Part shown: positions 8,346 through 16,776 of the stretch, piece by piece
Layout: every line of letters starts with the position of its first letter
How positions within the stretch are numbered: position 1 is the first letter of the stretch
Source: Methylopumilus sp947499625
GTDB taxonomy: Bacteria > Pseudomonadota > Gammaproteobacteria > Burkholderiales > Methylophilaceae
Direction: 5' to 3'
Length of the DNA: 64,000 bases
NCBI GenBank assembly: GCA_965234475.1
Contig: OZ248397.1
Coordinates: forward strand, 124,001-188,000
Notes under the pieces: model-generated
Told to the model about the DNA's origin: nothing
Databases searched by the model: none
Seen by the model: only the letters and a program-made list of their open reading frames with translations
Program-made: the position numbers and the translations under genes

Positions 8346-10283
8346 TTGAAATCTACAGCATTTAATTCCAGAAAAATAAACCAACTGTTAAGCTCAATGA
8401 GCTTTGCAGTCTCGATGCTTGTATTTCTGGGCATCGCATCAATCATAGGCACAATTCTTAAACAGAATGAGCCTTATGAAAATTATATTATTAAATTTGG
8501 CCAATTTTGGTTTGTTTTTTTTGAAAAAATTGGTCTCTACGATGTTTACCAAAGCATTTGGTTTTTAACGATCCTTCTTTTTTTGGTCATATCCACAACC
8601 CTTTGCATCACTAAAAATACCCCTATTATTTTTAAAGATTTTTTATTATTTAAAGATTCTTTAGAAGAAAAATCACTTTTATCGTTTACACATCATCTTG
8701 TTGTAAAGAATAGAAAGAAGGTTAATCTTTCTCGGGTCATTGATTACTTAAAACAAGAGAAATTTAAAGTTAAAGAAAAATCAAAAGACAACGGCGATAT
8801 TTTGATTGTTGCTAAAAAAGGAGACTTTCAGCGTCTAGGCTATATTTTTACTCATGTTGGCGTAGTTGTAGTCTGTTTGGGTGGCTTATTGGATGGTAAT
8901 TTATTCTTTAAAGCCCAAGAGTTATTAGGTTATAAAAAGATTGAAACGCTTGATATTCCGGCTTCAAAAGTCCTAGAAGTAAGTAGACTAAGTATTACCA
9001 ACCCCTCTTTTAGAGCAAATATGACTCTAGCCGAAGGATCTTCAGATAACGTAGCTTTTGTAAGAAAGAAGGATGGGTATCTAGTCCAAGACTTGCCTTT
9101 TAAGATAACCCTAAAAGATTTTAGAATTAAACATTATTCAACAGGCATGCCAAAGTCATTTGAAAGTGATTTGATTATTTCTGATCCCGAACTTTCTCAA
9201 GACATAGCAAAGACAATCACTGTTAATCATCCTTTTACCTATAAGGGGATTTCTATATATCAATCAGATTTCCAAGATGGAGGGACAAATCTTGATATTA
9301 AATTGTGGAATTTATTAAATTCGAATGCCCCGCAAAAAATAAATGCAAAGATTTTTGAGAAAATTAAATTAGATAAAGATCAACTCACCTACGAATTTAA
9401 TGATTTTAGAAAATTTAATATCTTAAATTTAAAGGAGGGTGTAAAAGAAAAGCCAAGAAACGTCGGACCTAGCGTAACCTACAAAATTAGAAATAATTCA
9501 GGACAGGCTCGTGAGTATATTTCTTATCAGTTCGCTATGCTCATCGATGAAAGACCATTCTTTATAAGTGGAATGAGAGAGACGCCTCAAGAAGAATTTA
9601 AATATTTAAAGATACCTGCAGATAAAAAAGGTTCTATTACAGAATTCATCTCATTTAAAGAAGCTCTTCAAAATAAAATTTTGATTGAAATGGTTGCAAA
9701 AAAGATAGCAAATCAATCTGTAAAATCAGATAACAATTCGACCGTTAAAGAATCATTCGAAGTTAGTGTTAATAAAATAATGACCCTATTTGTTGAGGGG
9801 GGTTTTTCGAATATTGCTCAAAATATTGATAGCAATATTCCTGCCAACGAAAAAGAAAAAGCAGTACAGGCTTATTTAAAGATTATAGATATTGCATCAA
9901 TAGAACTTTATAAAAATCATTTTAATCTTTCAGATAAAGAGATAGACCAATCTGCAGTTAGATTTATTCAAGAGGCTTTAAATGCATATAGTGATATGTT
10001 TTTATTTGGAACACCCTATTATTTTGAGCTCACAAATTATGAGCAAAAAGAGGCAAGCGGACTGCAGCTTACAAAATCTCCTGGACAATTTTGGGTTTAT
10101 CTTGGCTCCCTAAGTTTAGTGCTTGGTATTTTCTCAATGATCTATTTGCATGAAAGAAAATTATGGCTCCTTATCAAAGCAAAAGGAGGGGCTATAATTG
10201 CAGTCAGCTCCAATAGAAAAAATATAGATTTTGAACTTGATTACAAAAAAGTCAGTCAAGCAATTAAGAAAATTATTCAATAA
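8346..10283 (+). CDS. resB: Cytochrome c biogenesis protein ResB/Ccs1
   Basis: Part of the System II haem export and ligation complex that attaches haem to apocytochromes in the periplasm, together with CcsA. The 645-residue protein has N-terminal membrane segments (about residues 20-40 and 65-87), another near 165-185, a large periplasmic domain and a last membrane segment near 575-600. The KQNEPYENY segment after the first helix is typical of betaproteobacterial ResB. A TTG at 8346 is chosen because the residues before the first ATG (8397, within LLSSMSFAV) are conserved in the family; the ribosome-binding site is weak. ccsA follows after 10 bases. Confidence 0.9.
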   Translation: MKSTAFNSRKINQLLSSMSFAVSMLVFLGIASIIGTILKQNEPYENYIIKFGQFWFVFFEKIGLYDVYQSIWFLTILLFLVISTTLCITKNTPIIFKDFLLFKDSLEEKSLLSFTHHLVVKNRKKVNLSRVIDYLKQEKFKVKEKSKDNGDILIVAKKGDFQRLGYIFTHVGVVVVCLGGLLDGNLFFKAQELLGYKKIETLDIPASKVLEVSRLSITNPSFRANMTLAEGSSDNVAFVRKKDGYLVQDLPFKITLKDFRIKHYSTGMPKSFESDLIISDPELSQDIAKTITVNHPFTYKGISIYQSDFQDGGTNLDIKLWNLLNSNAPQKINAKIFEKIKLDKDQLTYEFNDFRKFNILNLKEGVKEKPRNVGPSVTYKIRNNSGQAREYISYQFAMLIDERPFFISGMRETPQEEFKYLKIPADKKGSITEFISFKEALQNKILIEMVAKKIANQSVKSDNNSTVKESFEVSVNKIMTLFVEGGFSNIAQNIDSNIPANEKEKAVQAYLKIIDIASIELYKNHFNLSDKEIDQSAVRFIQEALNAYSDMFLFGTPYYFELTNYEQKEASGLQLTKSPGQFWVYLGSLSLVLGIFSMIYLHERKLWLLIKAKGGAIIAVSSNRKNIDFELDYKKVSQAIKKIIQ

Positions 10284-10293
10284 AAGGTCAGCC

Positions 10294-11427
10294 ATGTTAA
10301 CTAAATTATTTAAATCATCAAAAATATCATTCGTAATGTTAAATGTTTTATACCTTTCCTTGTTATTGGGCGGCGCTTTATATGCGTTAAAGACATTTAA
10401 TAGCTATATGGATATTTACGAAAAGGCAATTTTATTGGGTAGTGTTGGATTTTTTAGCTGGCTTGGCTGGAATTGGAATCATTTTAAGAAAATTATCATT
10501 TTAGTATTTGCTCTGAGTCTTTTTGCAATCCAACTCTATCTAGGCGTATTAACAAATAATGAGCATGTCTTTTTATTAAAATATCTGTTATCGAGTCAAT
10601 CAGCCATTATGTGGATGAATGTTTTTTTTGTTTTGGCACTGGTACTTTATTGGCTAGGATTACTTGCAAAAAATAATTTACTCGATGATATTGCGTCTTC
10701 CTTTACATCAATAGCAGTTTTATTTGGATTTACAGGACTTCTCGTCAGGTGGTACGAATCTTATTTGATAGGATTAGATATTGGCCATATCCCTATTAGT
10801 AATTTATATGAGGTATTCATTTTATTTTGTTTAATCACATCACTTCTTTATTTATTTTACGAAGAAAAATTTAATACTAAAAAATTAGGAGCATTCGTAT
10901 TGATTGTGATAAACGCTGCTGTAGGATTTATCTTATGGTACACGTTTGACAGGCAAGCAGATGGTGTCCAGCCTTTAGTCCCAGCCCTTCAATCTTACTG
11001 GATGAAAATACACGTCCCTGCTAATTTTATAGGGTATGGCGCTTTCTCCATAGCTGCAATGGTATCTATAGCCTACTTACTTTCAGCTAAAAAAATATTA
11101 GCCTCTTATCTACCAAAGCTAGCTGTTCTTGATGATCTTATTTACAAATCGATTGCAATTGGCTTTATATTTTTTACTATCGCAACTATATTAGGTGCTA
11201 TATGGGCAGCAGAAGCTTGGGGCGGTTATTGGTCATGGGATCCTAAAGAAACTTGGGCTTTAATAGTATGGTTAAATTATGCAGCTTGGCTTCATTATAG
11301 AATTGTTAAAGGGTTAAGAGGAACTGTCTTAGCATGGTGGGCACTGATCGGGCTCATTATAACTACCTTCGCTTTTTTAGGTGTCAATATGTTTTTGTCA
11401 GGACTGCATTCATACGGAGAGCTTTAA
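10294..11427 (+). CDS. ccsA: Cytochrome c biogenesis protein CcsA/ResC
   Basis: Integral membrane haem handling subunit of System II cytochrome c synthetase. The protein (377 residues) has about eight membrane helices and the tryptophan-rich WWD haem-binding motif, here WGGYWSWDPKETW, near its C terminus, with flanking histidines that could be haem ligands. The ATG at 10294 follows an AAAGG site and avoids overlap with resB; an upstream in-frame start at 10231 would overlap it by 53 bases and is less likely. The resB-ccsA pair next to c4 fits maturation of the cytochromes c in this window. Confidence 0.93.
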   Translation: MLTKLFKSSKISFVMLNVLYLSLLLGGALYALKTFNSYMDIYEKAILLGSVGFFSWLGWNWNHFKKIIILVFALSLFAIQLYLGVLTNNEHVFLLKYLLSSQSAIMWMNVFFVLALVLYWLGLLAKNNLLDDIASSFTSIAVLFGFTGLLVRWYESYLIGLDIGHIPISNLYEVFILFCLITSLLYLFYEEKFNTKKLGAFVLIVINAAVGFILWYTFDRQADGVQPLVPALQSYWMKIHVPANFIGYGAFSIAAMVSIAYLLSAKKILASYLPKLAVLDDLIYKSIAIGFIFFTIATILGAIWAAEAWGGYWSWDPKETWALIVWLNYAAWLHYRIVKGLRGTVLAWWALIGLIITTFAFLGVNMFLSGLHSYGEL

Positions 11428-11467
11428 TTCCATGTAAAATTATGATATCGATAATCTATATCTAAAT

Positions 11468-12271
11468 ATGACCCAAAAAAATATAGTTGAAATTGAAAAC
11501 TTATCTTTTGGCTACGATAATCGTATGCTTCATAAAGATATCAATATGGTTTTTCCTCGTGGCAAAGTCACAGCTATTATGGGTGGAAGCGGTTGTGGCA
11601 AAACGACTATTCTTCGTTTGATAGGTGGTCAAATCAAACCTAAAGCTGGCCAGATCAAAGTGGACGACAAGATTGTTCATAAGCAAGATAGGCAAGGCAT
11701 TTATGAATTGCGAAGAAAAATGGGTATGCTTTTCCAGCACGGCGCACTTTTTACTGACTTGTCTGTATTTGACAATGTGGCATTTCCAATTCGTGAACAT
11801 ACAAAATTACCTGAAAGCATGATTCGCGATTTAGTGCTTATGAAACTTAATGCTGTAGGTCTTCGAGGCGCTCATAAGCTCATGTCCACTGAACTCTCAG
11901 GAGGCATGGCAAGACGAGTTGCACTTGCAAGAGCCATTGCATTAGACCCGGATATTATTATGTATGACGAGCCTTTTGCAGGATTAGACCCTATTTCTAT
12001 GGCAGTGATTTGCGACCTTATCAGAACGCTCAATGATGCCTTAGGAGCAACTTCAATTATTGTGACGCATGATGTGGAAGAAGCTTTTTCTTTTGCGGAC
12101 TATATTTATTTTATTGCAGATGGAGTCGTCGCCGCAGAGGGCACACCGAAAGAACTATCAAAATCTAAACTCCCTTTTGTGCATCAATTTGTTCATGGTG
12201 AAAAAGATGGCCCCGTACCATTCCATTACAATGCACCTAGTTACAAAAAAGATATTTACGAGCCTGTTTAA
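11468..12271 (+). CDS. mlaF: Mla phospholipid transporter ATPase MlaF
   Basis: ATPase of the MlaFEDB inner-membrane complex, which moves phospholipids between inner and outer membranes to keep outer-membrane lipid asymmetry. In 267 residues it has Walker A GGSGCGKTT (39-47), signature LSGGM (143-147), Walker B IIMYDE (163-168) and the switch His in VTHD. It heads the run mlaFEDCB, with gaps of 2-27 bases or overlaps. No clear promoter is seen in the 40 bases before it. Confidence 0.94.
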   Translation: MTQKNIVEIENLSFGYDNRMLHKDINMVFPRGKVTAIMGGSGCGKTTILRLIGGQIKPKAGQIKVDDKIVHKQDRQGIYELRRKMGMLFQHGALFTDLSVFDNVAFPIREHTKLPESMIRDLVLMKLNAVGLRGAHKLMSTELSGGMARRVALARAIALDPDIIMYDEPFAGLDPISMAVICDLIRTLNDALGATSIIVTHDVEEAFSFADYIYFIADGVVAAEGTPKELSKSKLPFVHQFVHGEKDGPVPFHYNAPSYKKDIYEPV

Positions 12272-12273
12272 TT

Positions 12274-13062
12274 ATGAACCCAATTTTTAAAACTTTAAGC
12301 AGTTTAGGCAACCAAGTGACTTCAAGAATTTGGCGTCTTGGCTCTGCTACCCGTTTATTTTTACTAATCTTAATTTATTCAGGCGAAAGTTTTAGACGTA
12401 TTCATTTAACAATCCGCGAAATTTATTTCACTGGCGTGATGTCTTTAATTATTATTATAGTGTCTGCTTTCTTCGTAGGCATGGTCTTGGGTTTGCAAGG
12501 GTATTACACACTTCAAAAATATGGCTCGTCAGAATCTATTGGTGTTTTGGTAGCATTAGCGCTTTTAAGAGAGCTAGGCCCCGTTGTAACAGCACTTTTA
12601 TTTGCTGGTAGAGCTGGGACTGCAATCACTGCTGAAATTGGATTAATGAAGGCTACCGAGCAATTATCTGCTATGGAAATGATGGCCGTAAGTCCTATTG
12701 CTAGAATTATTGGACCAAGATTTTGGGCGGGCGTTATTTCAATGCCTATATTAGCTTCCATTTTTTCAATGGTGGGTGTGATGGGTGGTTATTTAGTTGC
12801 AGTGCCAATTATCGGCGTGGATCATGGCGCATTTTGGTCGCAAATGAATGTGAATGTTGATTTTAGATTTGATGTGGTTAATGGCCTGATTAAGAGCTTT
12901 GTATTTGGAGTCGCTTGTACGATTATTGCCCTCTATGAAGGCTTCGACGCTCCCCCAACCGCCGAAGGTGTTAGTCGAGCCACTACAAGAACTGTCGTAA
13001 CTTCTTCGCTGACCGTTTTGGGATTAGATTTTATTTTAACTTCGTTTATGATTGCGCATTAA
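12274..13062 (+). CDS. mlaE: Mla phospholipid transporter permease MlaE
   Basis: Permease of the MlaFEDB complex. The 262-residue protein is mostly membrane helices and has the family's conserved core, including LRELGPVVTALLFAGRAG and EIGLMKATEQLSAMEMM, the region that couples to the ATPase. It starts 2 bases after mlaF. Length and motifs are normal for MlaE. Confidence 0.95.
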   Translation: MNPIFKTLSSLGNQVTSRIWRLGSATRLFLLILIYSGESFRRIHLTIREIYFTGVMSLIIIIVSAFFVGMVLGLQGYYTLQKYGSSESIGVLVALALLRELGPVVTALLFAGRAGTAITAEIGLMKATEQLSAMEMMAVSPIARIIGPRFWAGVISMPILASIFSMVGVMGGYLVAVPIIGVDHGAFWSQMNVNVDFRFDVVNGLIKSFVFGVACTIIALYEGFDAPPTAEGVSRATTRTVVTSSLTVLGLDFILTSFMIAH

Positions 13063-13080
13063 TATAAGATTGGAGCAAAT

Positions 13081-13548
13081 ATGGATAAGACAACATTAGA
13101 CATTTGGGTGGGTTTATTTGTGGCGATTGGAATTGCAGCACTTATGGGTCTCGCTACGAAAGTAGGTAACCTCACAAGCAATACGCTGGGTGAAACCTAT
13201 GCGGTCTCAGCAAATTATGAGAATATTGGAGGCCTTAAACCAAGAGCGCCTGTTAAGAGCTCAGGTGTCGTCGTTGGTAGTATTGATAACATCAAATTTG
13301 ATACGAAAACTTATCAAGCGGTTGTGACTTTAAAAATAGACAAAAGATATCCGTTTCCTAAAGATACTTTCGCAAATATTTATACATCAGGATTATTAGG
13401 TGAGCAATATATTAGTTTGGAAGCCGGAGGTGACGATCAATTTCTGAAAGAGGGGGATCGTATTTCTAAGACTCAAGATGCGGTTGTATTAGAAAAACTC
13501 ATCAGTCAGTTCTTGTATAATAAAGCCACTGAAGAACCTAAAAAATAA
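13081..13548 (+). CDS. mlaD: MCE-domain lipid-binding protein MlaD
   Basis: Periplasmic MCE protein anchored by one N-terminal helix (about residues 7-27). In characterised systems it forms a hexameric ring on MlaE with a hydrophobic lipid channel. The MCE domain follows, with the YENIGGLKPRAPVKSSGVVVG segment typical of the family, and then a short helical tail. At 155 residues it is a single-domain MlaD rather than a long multi-MCE protein. Confidence 0.94.
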   Translation: MDKTTLDIWVGLFVAIGIAALMGLATKVGNLTSNTLGETYAVSANYENIGGLKPRAPVKSSGVVVGSIDNIKFDTKTYQAVVTLKIDKRYPFPKDTFANIYTSGLLGEQYISLEAGGDDQFLKEGDRISKTQDAVVLEKLISQFLYNKATEEPKK

Positions 13549-13575
13549 CTAAAATTTAAAAGGAATTTTAAACAC

Positions 13576-14187
13576 ATGAAAAAGTTTTTATTAGTGATTT
13601 TAAGTTTAATGATGTCAATGAGCATATTTGCTGCAGAGGCGCCTGATGTTTTTGTTAAAAAAATAGCCAATGAAGTTTTTGAAATTTTAAAAATGGATAA
13701 AGATTTAAGATCTGGCAATAAAGAAAAAGCTTATAAAATTACTGAAGAGAAGATATTGCCCTTTTTTAATTTTGATCGTATTTCTAAGCTTGTATTAGGT
13801 AAAGCCTATCCAGCAGCAACAAAAGAAGAGCAGGAAGCCTTTAAAAAAGAATTTAGAACGATGCTTGTAAAAACTTATGGTAGCGCACTATTAAGATTTA
13901 AAGATCAGACGCTCAACTATAAGCCAGCGAGATTCGAACCGACAGACGAAGAGGTGTTAATTAAGACAGAGGTACTACAGCCAGGCGCTCCACCTTTGCC
14001 TATTGATTATATGCTTGAAAAAGATGGTAATTCATGGAAAGTTTTTGACATTATTATTGAAGGCGTGAGCTTAGTAACAAATTATCGCGGTCAATTTGGT
14101 AATGAAATTAGACAAAATGGCATGGCTTCTCTTATTGTAAAACTTGCCGAGAAGAATGCTAATTATGATAAGACCGCTAACAAATGA
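13576..14187 (+). CDS. mlaC: Periplasmic phospholipid shuttle protein MlaC
   Basis: Soluble periplasmic carrier that ferries phospholipids between MlaD and the outer-membrane MlaA complex. It has a clear Sec signal peptide (MKK start, hydrophobic core, cleavage near AAEA at residues 18-21) and the Tol-Ttg2/MlaC domain with FDRISKLVLGKAYPAA and a late YRGQF segment. Length is 203 residues. The stop overlaps the mlaB start by 4 bases. No mlaA gene is in the window, so the outer-membrane partner must lie elsewhere. Confidence 0.92.
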   Translation: MKKFLLVILSLMMSMSIFAAEAPDVFVKKIANEVFEILKMDKDLRSGNKEKAYKITEEKILPFFNFDRISKLVLGKAYPAATKEEQEAFKKEFRTMLVKTYGSALLRFKDQTLNYKPARFEPTDEEVLIKTEVLQPGAPPLPIDYMLEKDGNSWKVFDIIIEGVSLVTNYRGQFGNEIRQNGMASLIVKLAEKNANYDKTANK

Positions 14188-14468
14188 TCGACTTTGATAA
14201 AAGTCAATGGAATTTAAGTGGCGATCTTACGATTGAAAAGATACCTACTATTATTGATTTAATTAATAAACAAAAAGCAGATAAAAAAACGACAATTAAT
14301 TTTTCAAAAGTGACTTCAATTGACACTTCAACCTTAAGTTTAATTTTTGAATTACAACGACAGGCTAAAAAAACTCAATCACATTTTATCTTTAAAAATT
14401 TACCAAAGAATTTAAACAGTCTTGCTAAATTATACGGAGTGGAAGATCTCGTATCTTCCCTTCATTAA
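14184..14468 (+). CDS. mlaB: STAS-domain regulator MlaB
   Basis: Small cytoplasmic STAS protein (94 residues) that binds MlaF and is needed for assembly and activity of the transporter. The core reads NFSKVTSIDTSTLSLIFEL, with Asp-Thr-Ser at the loop where related STAS proteins have Asp-Ser. Similarity between STAS proteins is low, so the name rests largely on position as the fifth gene of the mla set. Confidence 0.85.
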   Translation: MIDFDKSQWNLSGDLTIEKIPTIIDLINKQKADKKTTINFSKVTSIDTSTLSLIFELQRQAKKTQSHFIFKNLPKNLNSLAKLYGVEDLVSSLH

Positions 14469-14516
14469 ACACTTCTTCTTAAATTTCATTTTAAGAAACC
14501 TTCAGTATTTATTTTA

Positions 14517-15428
14517 ATGAAAAAAGCCATTGTATTTAATAAAGTTAAAAAGAACTTCGGTAAGTTAGAGGCTCTCAAAGGTATTGATTTAGTTATTGAA
14601 GAAGGCGAATTTTTTGCGTTGCTAGGGCCGAATGGTGCTGGCAAATCAACGCTCATTAATATTTTAGCAGGACTTGCAAAACCATCTTCAGGTTCAATCA
14701 AAGTTATGGGCTATGACGTCATTCAAGACTATCAAAATGCGAGAAGATCGCTTGGTGTCGTGCCCCAAGAATTAGTATTTGACCCTTTTTTTAATGTACG
14801 CGAAATGCTCAGATTTCAAGCTGGCTATTTTGGTAAGGGTCGAGAAAATGATGATTGGATTGATGAAGTGATTGAAGGTCTTGATCTTCAAGAAAAGGCT
14901 AATACAAATATGAGAATGCTTTCTGGTGGCATGAAAAGGAGAGCTTTAATTGCGCAAGCACTTGTGCATAAACCCCCGGTCATAGTTCTAGATGAGCCTA
15001 CAGCAGGAGTAGACGTAGAGCTTAGAAAGAGATTATGGCAGTTTATTAAAAAACTGAATCAAAAAGGTCACACCATTGTCCTGACTACACATTATTTAGA
15101 AGAAGCCGAGACGTTATGCAGCCGAGTCGCGATGATGGACCAGGGTAAGGTGGTGGCATTGGATAAAACGAGAAATTTATTAAAGCGCTTTTCAGCAAAA
15201 AATTTAAATTTACGTTTAGATTTCAAGGATAAAAAAATCCCAGTAAGCGTTCAAAAGTTCATACAGTCGACAGATCACAATTTTATAACTTTCTTACTTG
15301 AAGAAATAGCAGAAGTAGAATTTATTATGAGTGAATTAAAAAAATCCAATATTAAAATATTGGATATGGAGCTTACTAATTCAGATTTAGAAAATGTCTT
15401 CTTGAAACTTACCGGAAGCAAAAGATGA
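14517..15428 (+). CDS. ABC-2 type exporter ATPase (YadG-like)
   Basis: ATPase of a two-gene ABC-2 exporter of unknown substrate. It has Walker A GPNGAGKST (37-45), signature LSGGM (135-139), Walker B VIVLDE (155-160) and the switch His in TTHYLEEAE. A C-terminal domain of about 80 residues follows the nucleotide-binding core. Length 303 fits YadG. It overlaps the permease gene by 4 bases. Genes of this type often sit between mla and ibaG-murA in betaproteobacteria, but a role in lipid transport is only suggested by position. It follows mlaB after 48 bases that contain a weak AT-rich hairpin. Confidence 0.85.
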   Translation: MKKAIVFNKVKKNFGKLEALKGIDLVIEEGEFFALLGPNGAGKSTLINILAGLAKPSSGSIKVMGYDVIQDYQNARRSLGVVPQELVFDPFFNVREMLRFQAGYFGKGRENDDWIDEVIEGLDLQEKANTNMRMLSGGMKRRALIAQALVHKPPVIVLDEPTAGVDVELRKRLWQFIKKLNQKGHTIVLTTHYLEEAETLCSRVAMMDQGKVVALDKTRNLLKRFSAKNLNLRLDFKDKKIPVSVQKFIQSTDHNFITFLLEEIAEVEFIMSELKKSNIKILDMELTNSDLENVFLKLTGSKR

Positions 15429-16201
15429 TCAATTTTAAAAATGAATTTTTGGGTACGTGGACACTTCTCAAAAAAGAACTATTAAGATTTTGGCGGGTAG
15501 TTTTTCAGACAGTGGCAGCCCCAGTCATTACTGCAGTTCTTTACCTACTTATTTTCTCTCACGTCTTAGCAAACCATGTGAAAGTTTACGATAATGTTGA
15601 GTACACTGCGTTTCTTATTCCGGGATTGATTATGATGTCCTTGTTGCAAAATTCGTTTGCAAATAGCTCATCAAGTCTTGTTCAGTCCAAAGTCATGGGG
15701 AATATTGTATTTATTTTATTAACACCTATCACCTATCTTCAATTTTTCTTAGCCTTCTTAATAGCTTCAATTGTGAGGGGTATTTTTGTAGGCGTGTGTA
15801 TTTACGCATTTACTCTTTTATATGTAGATTTACCTATGTTGCACCCATGGATTATTTTTGGATTCGCAATGATTGGGGGTGCATTACTCGGAACATTTGG
15901 CATCATTACAGGTATATGGGCTCATCGTTTTGACCAGATGGCAGTTTTCCAAAATTTTGTGATCATGCCATTGTCTTTTTTATCGGGGGTATTTTATTCA
16001 ATTCATTCCTTGCCACCTTTTTGGCAAAAGCTATCCCAGCTTAATCCTTTCTTTTATATGATTGATGGTTTCCGATACGGTTTTTTTGGGCAATCCGACG
16101 TTGCTCCATTGTTAAGTTTTTCAATCGTAACCTTCTTTTTCATTGTGTTAGCTTCCATTACCTTAGGAATGTTAAAATCCGGCTATAAATTAAGAAGTTA
16201 A
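15425..16201 (+). CDS. ABC-2 type exporter permease (YadH-like)
   Basis: Membrane partner of the preceding ATPase. The 258-residue protein has about six hydrophobic helices and the ABC-2 signature region PLSFLSGVFYSIHSLPPFWQ followed by LNPFFYMIDGFRYGFFG, close to YadH. The start overlaps the ATPase stop, so translation is probably coupled. The substrate is not known. Confidence 0.86.
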   Translation: MINFKNEFLGTWTLLKKELLRFWRVVFQTVAAPVITAVLYLLIFSHVLANHVKVYDNVEYTAFLIPGLIMMSLLQNSFANSSSSLVQSKVMGNIVFILLTPITYLQFFLAFLIASIVRGIFVGVCIYAFTLLYVDLPMLHPWIIFGFAMIGGALLGTFGIITGIWAHRFDQMAVFQNFVIMPLSFLSGVFYSIHSLPPFWQKLSQLNPFFYMIDGFRYGFFGQSDVAPLLSFSIVTFFFIVLASITLGMLKSGYKLRS

Positions 16202-16204
16202 AAC

Positions 16205-16447
16205 ATGACTGCTGACGATATTAAACAATCGATTATTGTAAAACTTAAATGTGAGTTTATTGAAATTTTAGGTGAAGATGGTTCTCATTTTGAAGGCACA
16301 ATTGTGAGTCGGTTATTTGAAGGATTAAATCGCGTTAAACAACACCAAATGGTATTTAATGCTTTAGGCGATAAGATGAAAAGTGACATTCATGCTTTAT
16401 CTATTAAGACCTATACGCTAAATGAATGGAATCAACTAAAAACTTAA
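16205..16447 (+). CDS. ibaG: BolA-family protein, IbaG-like
   Basis: Small BolA-fold protein (80 residues) with the invariant His in the segment HALSIKTYTLNEW and the central FEGLNRVKQHQMVFNAL helix-turn region. BolA proteins bind [2Fe-2S] clusters together with monothiol glutaredoxins, and such a gene is next. The position between the transporter genes and murA is typical of IbaG (YrbA) rather than BolA proper. Confidence 0.87.
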   Translation: MTADDIKQSIIVKLKCEFIEILGEDGSHFEGTIVSRLFEGLNRVKQHQMVFNALGDKMKSDIHALSIKTYTLNEWNQLKT

Positions 16448-16463
16448 TTTTGAGGAGTAAGGC

Positions 16464-16775
16464 ATGAGCGCGCAAGATAAGATACAAAAAACGATTAATG
16501 AACACAATGTAGTTTTATATATGAAAGGAAGCCCCAAATTTCCTCAGTGCGGATTTTCGAGCCTAGCAACTAAAATTTTAGATGCTTGTGATACTGATTT
16601 TCATGCCATTGATGTATTGCAAGATCCTGAAATAAGAGAAGGCATCAAAGTATTTGCTAATTGGCCAACTATTCCACAGCTTTATATTCATGGAGAATTT
16701 GTTGGGGGTGCTGACATTATTAAAGAGATGTATGAAACTGGAGAATTATTAAAGCTATTAAAGGCTAATTCATAA
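16464..16775 (+). CDS. grxD: Monothiol glutaredoxin, Grx4/GrxD type
   Basis: Monothiol glutaredoxin that carries and delivers [2Fe-2S] clusters. The 103-residue protein has the CGFS active site (C29-S32) preceded by MKGSPKFPQ, plus the WPTIPQLYIHGEFVGGADI glutathione-binding region. A GAGG ribosome-binding site precedes the ATG. It lies between ibaG and murA, and BolA-Grx4 heterodimers are well documented, so the two probably act together. Confidence 0.95.
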   Translation: MSAQDKIQKTINEHNVVLYMKGSPKFPQCGFSSLATKILDACDTDFHAIDVLQDPEIREGIKVFANWPTIPQLYIHGEFVGGADIIKEMYETGELLKLLKANS

Positions 16776-16776
16776 C

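Noticed and set aside
14476..14497. An 8-bp AT-rich hairpin between mlaB and the ABC-2 ATPase gene.
   Set aside because: The stem is nearly all A-T and has no T-run, so it is too weak to call a terminator.
14517..16201. The ABC-2 pair beside mla as a possible new lipid or antibiotic export system.
   Set aside because: The proteins look like ordinary YadG/YadH, and this arrangement is common in betaproteobacteria. Nothing points to a new function.
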